Below, in pieces: positions 59,781 to 64,000 of a stretch of DNA of 64,000 bases (positions are counted from its first letter, which is position 1; every line of letters starts with the position of its first letter). The notes beneath the pieces were generated by a model that was not told where the DNA came from, did no database searches, and worked only from the letters and a program-made list of their open reading frames with translations. Made by a program: the position numbers and the translations under genes. The stretch comes from RPRB01 sp035519675. Its GTDB lineage: Bacteria; Myxococcota; Myxococcia; Myxococcales; Myxococcaceae. The stretch covers positions 1 to 64,000 of the forward strand of contig DATIWB010000077.1 in the NCBI GenBank assembly GCA_035519675.1, given 5' to 3'.

Positions 59781-60343
59781 GCCGGCTCCCGCGCGCCGTA
59801 GACCTCGTCCAGTGCGCGCAGCAGCAGCGGCCGCCGTGCCTCCATGGGCACGCCCTCGGCGCGCCAGCGCGCCCGGAGCCGCTCGGCCGAGGTGACCCAG
59901 TCACCGAGGTCGTCGGGCAGGAGCCGCTCCAGCGCCTCACGGAGCAAACCGGCCAGCGCGGGCGCCCGGCCTCCGGTGGAGATGGCCACCGTGGCCGCTC
60001 CCCGCCGCACCACGCCGCCGAGGTAGACACTGGCCGAATCGACGTCGTCGACTGCGTTGACGAAGATCCGCCGGGCCCGCGCCGCCCCCGACACCTGCCG
60101 GTTGACCTCCGCGGTGGACGCCGAGACCACGAACCAGTAGCCGTCCACGTCGCCCGGCTCGAAGCGGCGGCGGATGAGCCGCACCCCCGGCTGCCACAGG
60201 TCCGGCAGGATGCTCGGAGCGATGACCGTGACGTCCGCCCCCGCGTCCAGCAGACCGCGGAGCTTGCTCGCCGCCACGCGCCCTCCGCCGACCAGGAGCA
60301 CCTCGCGGCCGGACAGCTTCAGGAACGCGGGGTAGAGCGTCAC
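59777..60343 (-). CDS. precorrin-2 dehydrogenase/sirohydrochlorin ferrochelatase (CysG N-domain type)
   Basis: 188 residues. NAD-binding N-terminus LYPAFLKLSGREVLLVGGGRVAASKL and catalytic Asp region FVNAVDDVDSASVYLGG, as in Met8p and CysG-B; it oxidises precorrin-2 and inserts Fe2+ to give siroheme. Stand-alone rather than fused to the methyltransferase. Overlaps hemD by four bases and the next gene by four bases. Confidence 0.9.
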   Translation of the reverse strand: MTLYPAFLKLSGREVLLVGGGRVAASKLRGLLDAGADVTVIAPSILPDLWQPGVRLIRRRFEPGDVDGYWFVVSASTAEVNRQVSGAARARRIFVNAVDDVDSASVYLGGVVRRGAATVAISTGGRAPALAGLLREALERLLPDDLGDWVTSAERLRARWRAEGVPMEARRPLLLRALDEVYGAREPA

Positions 60344-61167
60344 GCGGCGCTCCGGTAGGCGAGCCTGCCCACGAGGGCGTCGAGCATCGCCCCCATCTTC
60401 GGAGGGTCGGGGACCACGTGGGGTGGCACCCCGAGCTCCTCGAGGACGCGGGCGCAGGTCGGCCCGATCGCGGCCACCACCACCCGCGAGCGCATCGCAC
60501 GCACCAGCTCCTCGTTCCGTCCGCTCCAGGTGGCGACCTGCATCAGATGCCGGGCCTGGATCTGGGTGGTGAACGCGGTGGCGGCGAACTCTCCCTGGAT
60601 CAGCGCCTCGGCTGCGTACGCAAGCGGGGTGGGGTCCTCCGGGAGCTCCCAGCCATAGACCAGCAGCTCGAGGAGCACCGCCCCGCGCTCAGTGAGCGCC
60701 TCCACCAGCGGCTCGTTCCGTTCCCCGTAGTGGACCAGCACCATCGTCAGGCCACGGAGATCCACCGTGGCCAGGATCTCCAGGAGGTCGTCCGTGGTGT
60801 AGGGCGAGCGGGCCCGGAGCGAGGAACCCACGCCCTCACGGTAAAGGGCGGCCACCGCCTTGGGGCCGCGGCAGACCGAGCCTCCGCGCTGGACGAGGTC
60901 CCTCAGCTCCGGGCCCCGTCCGAGCGCCCGGGCCTCGTCGAACAGCGCCTGGACCCCCACCCCGGTGGAGAAGACGAACGCCGCCGGTCCCTCCGCGCCG
61001 AGCAGGTCGAGCAGCGCGGCGACCTCCTCCCCGGCCGGGCGACGGCGCTCGACCACCGCCGGCACCCGGACCGGGACCCCTCCACTGCGCCGCACCAGCT
61101 CGGAGAGCTCCTCGCCGAGCCGGGACTCGAAATGGAGCACGCGCTCGCCCGACATTCTCTGTCTCAT
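60340..61167 (-). CDS. hemD: uroporphyrinogen-III synthase
   Basis: 275 residues. Two-domain HemD fold: VLHFESRLGEELSELVRRSG at the N-terminus, FVFSTGVGVQAL for the first domain, and AATAFTTQIQARHLMQVA plus VAAIGPTCARVLEELGVPPHV, the conserved C-terminal segment, for the second. Makes uroporphyrinogen III. ATG 61167 overlaps the nitrite channel stop (ATGA); ATG 61155 is possible. Confidence 0.88.
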   Translation of the reverse strand: MRQRMSGERVLHFESRLGEELSELVRRSGGVPVRVPAVVERRRPAGEEVAALLDLLGAEGPAAFVFSTGVGVQALFDEARALGRGPELRDLVQRGGSVCRGPKAVAALYREGVGSSLRARSPYTTDDLLEILATVDLRGLTMVLVHYGERNEPLVEALTERGAVLLELLVYGWELPEDPTPLAYAAEALIQGEFAATAFTTQIQARHLMQVATWSGRNEELVRAMRSRVVVAAIGPTCARVLEELGVPPHVVPDPPKMGAMLDALVGRLAYRSAA

Positions 61168-62000
61168 CGCGCTGCCGCCACCTGTGCCGCCACCGGTTCC
61201 TCCACGGTGCGGACCGCGAGGAGCCGTCGCTGCCCCTGGGCCACGAACCAGTAGGGCAGCCCGATGAGGAGCGCTCCGCCGACGATGTTCCCGGCGGTGA
61301 CCAGGGTGAGGTTCCGCGCGAAGCCGGCCCAGGAGACCAGCGCCGGATCGTGCGGAAGGAAGAGGCCGATGCCGAGGAGGGTCATGTTCGCCACGCTGTG
61401 CTCGAACCCCGCACCGATGAAGGCGAACAGGCACCAGAAGATGAGGACCAGCCGCGCGGTCTCGTCCTTGGTCCGGAGCCCCATCCACACCGCGAGGCAC
61501 ACCAGCGCGTTGCAGAGCACGCCGCGGAAGAACAGCTCGCCCGCCGGAGCGGCCATCTTGGCCGCCACCACGCCGAGCACGAAGTCCTTCGCCGGGGCCT
61601 TGCTCAGCACGCCCGAGGCTGCGGTGGCCAGGGCGAGGAGCAGCGAGCCGGCCAGGTTGCCGACGAAGCTCGCGAGCCAGACCCGGCCGAGCGCATCCCC
61701 TTTCACCGTCCGGGAGAGCAGGCCCACGGTCATGATCAGGTTGTTCCCGGTGAACAGCTCCGAGCCGGCGAAGATGACCAGGGTCAGGGCGATCCCGAAC
61801 GAGGCGCCCATCACCGCCCGGGTGGCTCCGGAGCCAGCGGCTGCCAGCGGGGCTCCGATGGCGAAGATGAGCACGATGCCCAGGCCGACGTAGGCGCCGG
61901 CCAGCGCGGAGAGGACGAGGTACTGCAGCGGCCCGTGGCGAAGCAGTCCGGCCTTGGCCCGTGCGGCGGCGGCCGCGGTGGCGATCGTCTCATGCTCCAT
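61164..62000 (-). CDS. nirC: formate/nitrite transporter (NirC-type)
   Basis: 278 residues, six membrane segments. FNT motifs AGSELFTGNNLIM and GFEHSVANMTLLG, the conserved pore His. In this operon a nitrite importer is the obvious role. C-terminus has a cytoplasmic tail. Overlaps nirD by 11 bases and hemD by four. Confidence 0.92.
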   Translation of the reverse strand: MEHETIATAAAAARAKAGLLRHGPLQYLVLSALAGAYVGLGIVLIFAIGAPLAAAGSGATRAVMGASFGIALTLVIFAGSELFTGNNLIMTVGLLSRTVKGDALGRVWLASFVGNLAGSLLLALATAASGVLSKAPAKDFVLGVVAAKMAAPAGELFFRGVLCNALVCLAVWMGLRTKDETARLVLIFWCLFAFIGAGFEHSVANMTLLGIGLFLPHDPALVSWAGFARNLTLVTAGNIVGGALLIGLPYWFVAQGQRRLLAVRTVEEPVAAQVAAAR

Positions 62001-62367
62001 CGTGTTCTCCTGGGCGCGGTTGGCGGTGCACGAGGACCCGCCCGCGCTCGACGCGGACCTCGTAGGTGGGGACGCAGACCTTGGGGTTGTCCAGGCACCG
62101 GCCGGTGCGCAGGTCGAAGGTCTGCTTGAAGATGGGAGAGGCGATCTTCGGGATGCCGCCCTTGTCGCCGACGATGCCCCGCGAGAGCACGAAGGCCTTG
62201 CTGAAGGGGTCGAAGTTGCCGATGGCGTAGAGCGCGTCCGGGGTGCGGACGATGGCCACCTGCCGGCCGCCGACCAGCGCGCAGACGCCGGTCCAGGGGA
62301 CGATGGCCTCCAGGTCGCAGACCTCTTCCCACTGCGACGGCCCGAGCTCGAGCGCGACGGCGGTCAT
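61990..62367 (-). CDS. nirD: nitrite reductase [NAD(P)H] small subunit
   Basis: 125 residues. Rieske-like fold without the Cys/His cluster ligands, as in NirD: VCALVGGRQVAIVRTPDALYAIGNFDPF and LDNPKVCVPTYEVRVERG. The ATG at 62367 overlaps the nirB stop (ATGA). Confidence 0.92.
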   Translation of the reverse strand: MTAVALELGPSQWEEVCDLEAIVPWTGVCALVGGRQVAIVRTPDALYAIGNFDPFSKAFVLSRGIVGDKGGIPKIASPIFKQTFDLRTGRCLDNPKVCVPTYEVRVERGRVLVHRQPRPGEHDGA

Positions 62368-64000
62368 CCGGCCTCCTGGGGCACGAGCTGCTTCTTCTCC
62401 TGCCAGGTGGCGGGCCGGTGCTGCGCTCGCTGCGGGACCCGGAGCAGGCTCGGGTCGGGCTCGGAGGAGTTCACGAAGGTTCGGAAGCGCGCCAGCTTGG
62501 TGGGGTCCTCCAGCGTCGCCGCCCACTCGCAGCGGTAGGTCTCCACGACGTGCGCCATGTCGGCTTCCAGCTCGGCGCAGATCCCCAGCGAGTCCTCGAT
62601 GAGGACCTGGCGCAGGTAGTCGATGCCACCCTCGAGGTTGTTGAACCAGGCCGCGGTGCGCTGCAGCCGGTCGGCGGTGCGCACGTAGAACATCAGGAAG
62701 CGGTCGAGGTACCGGATGAGGGTGTCCTCATCCAGGTCGGTGGCGAAGAGCTGCGCGTGCTGTGGCTTCATCCCCCCGTTGCCGCAGAGGTAGAGGTTGT
62801 AGCCCTTCTCGGTGGCGATGACCCCGAAGTCCTTGCCCTGGGCCTCGGCGCACTCCCGGGCGCATCCGGAGACGGCGGACTTCAGCTTGTGGGGCGCGCG
62901 CAGGCCCTTGTACCGGTTCTCCAGGCGGATGGCGAAGCTCACCGAGTCCTGCACCCCGAAGCGGCACCAGGTGCTCCCCACGCACGACTTCACCGTGCGC
63001 AGCGCCTTTCCGTAGGCGTGGCCGGACTCGAAGCCCGCGGCGATCAGATCGCCCCAGATCTCCGGCAGCTGCTCGAGGCGGGCGCCGAAGAGGTCGACCC
63101 GCTGCGCGCCGGTGATCTTCGAGTAGAGGCCGAACTTCTGCGCGGTGCGGCCCAGCGCGATGAGCTGATCGGAGGTGATCTCCCCGCCCGGCACGCGGGG
63201 GACCACCGAGTAGCTGCCGTCGCGCTGGATGTTGGCCAGGAACCGGTCGTTGGTGTCCTGGAGCCCGAGGTGCCGGTCGTCGAGCACGTGCTCGTTCCAG
63301 GTGGAGGAGAGGATCGACGCCACGGCGGGCTTGCAGATCTCGCAGCCGGAGCCGCGGCCGTGCCGGGCGACGAGGGCATCGAAGGTACGGAGCCCGTGCA
63401 GGCGGATCAGGTGAAAGAGCTCCTGCCGCGAGTGCGGGAAGTGCTCGCAGAGGTAGTGAGAGACCTTCTTGCCGGCCCGCTTCATCTCCCGGGCGAGGAG
63501 CTCCCCGAGGAGCGGCACGCACGAGCCGCAGCCGGTGCCCGCGGTGGTCGCCGCCTTGATCGCCCCCACCGAGTCGAGGTCCTGCGCTCGGATGGCCTTG
63601 CAGATCACGCCCTTGCCCACGTTCTGGCAGGTGCAGATGGTGGCCGCGTCGGGGAGCGCCTCGACGCCGGGCAGCGCCGCACCTCCGCCGTCGATCCGCG
63701 GGAGGATGAGCCGCTCGGGCTGCGGGGGCAGGGCCGCCTTGCTCTGGGTGAGCGAGAGGAGCTGGGTGTAGCTCGAGGCCTCGCCGACCAGCACGCCGCC
63801 CAGCAGGCGCTGGCGATCCGAGCTCAGGACGAGCTTCTTGTAGATGCCGGAGACCGAGTCGGTGAAGGCGACGACCCGCGCGCCGGGCTGGGTGCCGTGG
63901 GCATCGCCGAAGCTCGCCACCTCCACGCCCATCAGCTTGAGCTTGGTGCTCATGTCGAAGACGCCGAGCCGGTCCTCGCTGCCGGTCAGGGTGGCGACGG
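62364..64000 (-). CDS. nirB: nitrite reductase [NAD(P)H] large subunit, 5'-truncated by the window edge
   Basis: 545 residues visible; the frame runs off the end at 64000, so the FAD/NAD-binding N-terminus (about 300 residues in a full NirB of 800-850) is mostly missing. An ATG at 63953 is internal. Visible domains: a 2Fe-2S BFD-like domain with ICTCQNVGKGVICKAI and TGCGSC, a second Cys pair SGCEICKPA, then the siroheme/4Fe-4S nitrite-reductase half-domains with SCVGSTWC and VSGCARECAEAQG. Reduces nitrite to ammonium with electrons from NAD(P)H. First gene of the siroheme-supplying operon. Confidence 0.95.
   Translation of the reverse strand, partial: VATLTGSEDRLGVFDMSTKLKLMGVEVASFGDAHGTQPGARVVAFTDSVSGIYKKLVLSSDRQRLLGGVLVGEASSYTQLLSLTQSKAALPPQPERLILPRIDGGGAALPGVEALPDAATICTCQNVGKGVICKAIRAQDLDSVGAIKAATTAGTGCGSCVPLLGELLAREMKRAGKKVSHYLCEHFPHSRQELFHLIRLHGLRTFDALVARHGRGSGCEICKPAVASILSSTWNEHVLDDRHLGLQDTNDRFLANIQRDGSYSVVPRVPGGEITSDQLIALGRTAQKFGLYSKITGAQRVDLFGARLEQLPEIWGDLIAAGFESGHAYGKALRTVKSCVGSTWCRFGVQDSVSFAIRLENRYKGLRAPHKLKSAVSGCARECAEAQGKDFGVIATEKGYNLYLCGNGGMKPQHAQLFATDLDEDTLIRYLDRFLMFYVRTADRLQRTAAWFNNLEGGIDYLRQVLIEDSLGICAELEADMAHVVETYRCEWAATLEDPTKLARFRTFVNSSEPDPSLLRVPQRAQHRPATWQEKKQLVPQEAG

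Noticed and set aside
1..64000. Insertion sequences, prophage, CRISPR arrays, rRNA or tRNA genes
   Set aside because: No transposase or integrase motifs, no regular repeat-spacer pattern, no RNA gene signature anywhere I read; GC content is even.

Overview
The window is about 70% GC, densely coded on both strands, with short intergenic gaps and many ATGA, GTGA or TGATG overlaps between adjacent genes. I see no rRNA, tRNA, CRISPR array, insertion sequence, phage gene or compositional break, so it looks like ordinary vertically inherited chromosome. The style (a periplasmic heavy-metal-sensor-like gene beside an OmpR-type two-component pair, a eukaryotic-type Ser/Thr kinase with a membrane tail, several secreted metallopeptidases, many cupin and VOC enzymes) suggests a myxobacterium, most likely Myxococcaceae or a close relative. 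This assignment is inference; there is no marker gene.

Layout. 1-2.7 kb: envelope stress-type sensor, small membrane protein, response regulator and histidine kinase (+). 2.8-6.7 kb: a three-gene minus operon of a secreted protein, an M1-type metallopeptidase and a multi-pass membrane protein. 6.8-9.8 kb: a second response regulator/kinase pair whose sensor domain is unusually Pro/Gly-rich, then two small unknowns. 9.7-21.4 kb: metabolism and stress (EamA exporter, MGH1-type glucosidase, aldolase-like protein, Dps, soluble transhydrogenase, TauE/SafE, basic RS-tailed protein, GlpD, PLP aminotransferase). 21.5-25.4 kb: fluoride module (DUF190, CrcB) coupled to an M64 peptidase, then a TetR/hydrolase unit with two matching operators. 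25.5-30.1 kb: a five-gene minus operon (DsbA-like, SDR, DUF885 peptidase, DoxX, ACT). 30.1-34.6 kb: an empty 0.4 kb gap, a 39-residue membrane peptide, flavoprotein, thiol dioxygenase-like cupin, IlvE and a SEC-C methionine aminopeptidase.

34.7-38.0 kb holds the most unusual arrangement: a lipoprotein truncated hemoglobin, a Ser/Thr kinase with RDD membrane domain, and a YceI-cytochrome c fusion, overlapping or nearly so, with a 19-bp palindrome upstream. 38-47.7 kb: acyltransferase, two pirins (one with a clear intrinsic terminator), a HipA-like kinase/DUF3037/unknown trio, ChrA, lipoprotein, SDR-like protein, and an APH-like plus P-loop kinase fusion. 47.8-58.9 kb: regulators with their partner enzymes (MocR/NIPSNAP, ECF sigma, LysR/aldo-keto reductase, VOC-ArsR-SRPBCC), TolC, and a VOC-DUF1697-DUF6958 run, then DUF72.

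59-64 kb is a minus operon for nitrite assimilation and its siroheme cofactor: nirB (5' end outside the window), nirD, a NirC-type nitrite channel, hemD, precorrin-2 dehydrogenase and uroporphyrinogen-III methyltransferase, each overlapping the next. These genes together import nitrite, reduce it to ammonium and make the siroheme the reductase needs.

The best candidates for undescribed biology are the globin-kinase-YceI/cytochrome operon, the HipA-like kinase/DUF3037/unknown trio, the TetR promoter whose -10 box overlaps the predicted start codon, and a 9-residue leader ORF in front of a GFA gene that has no ribosome site of its own.
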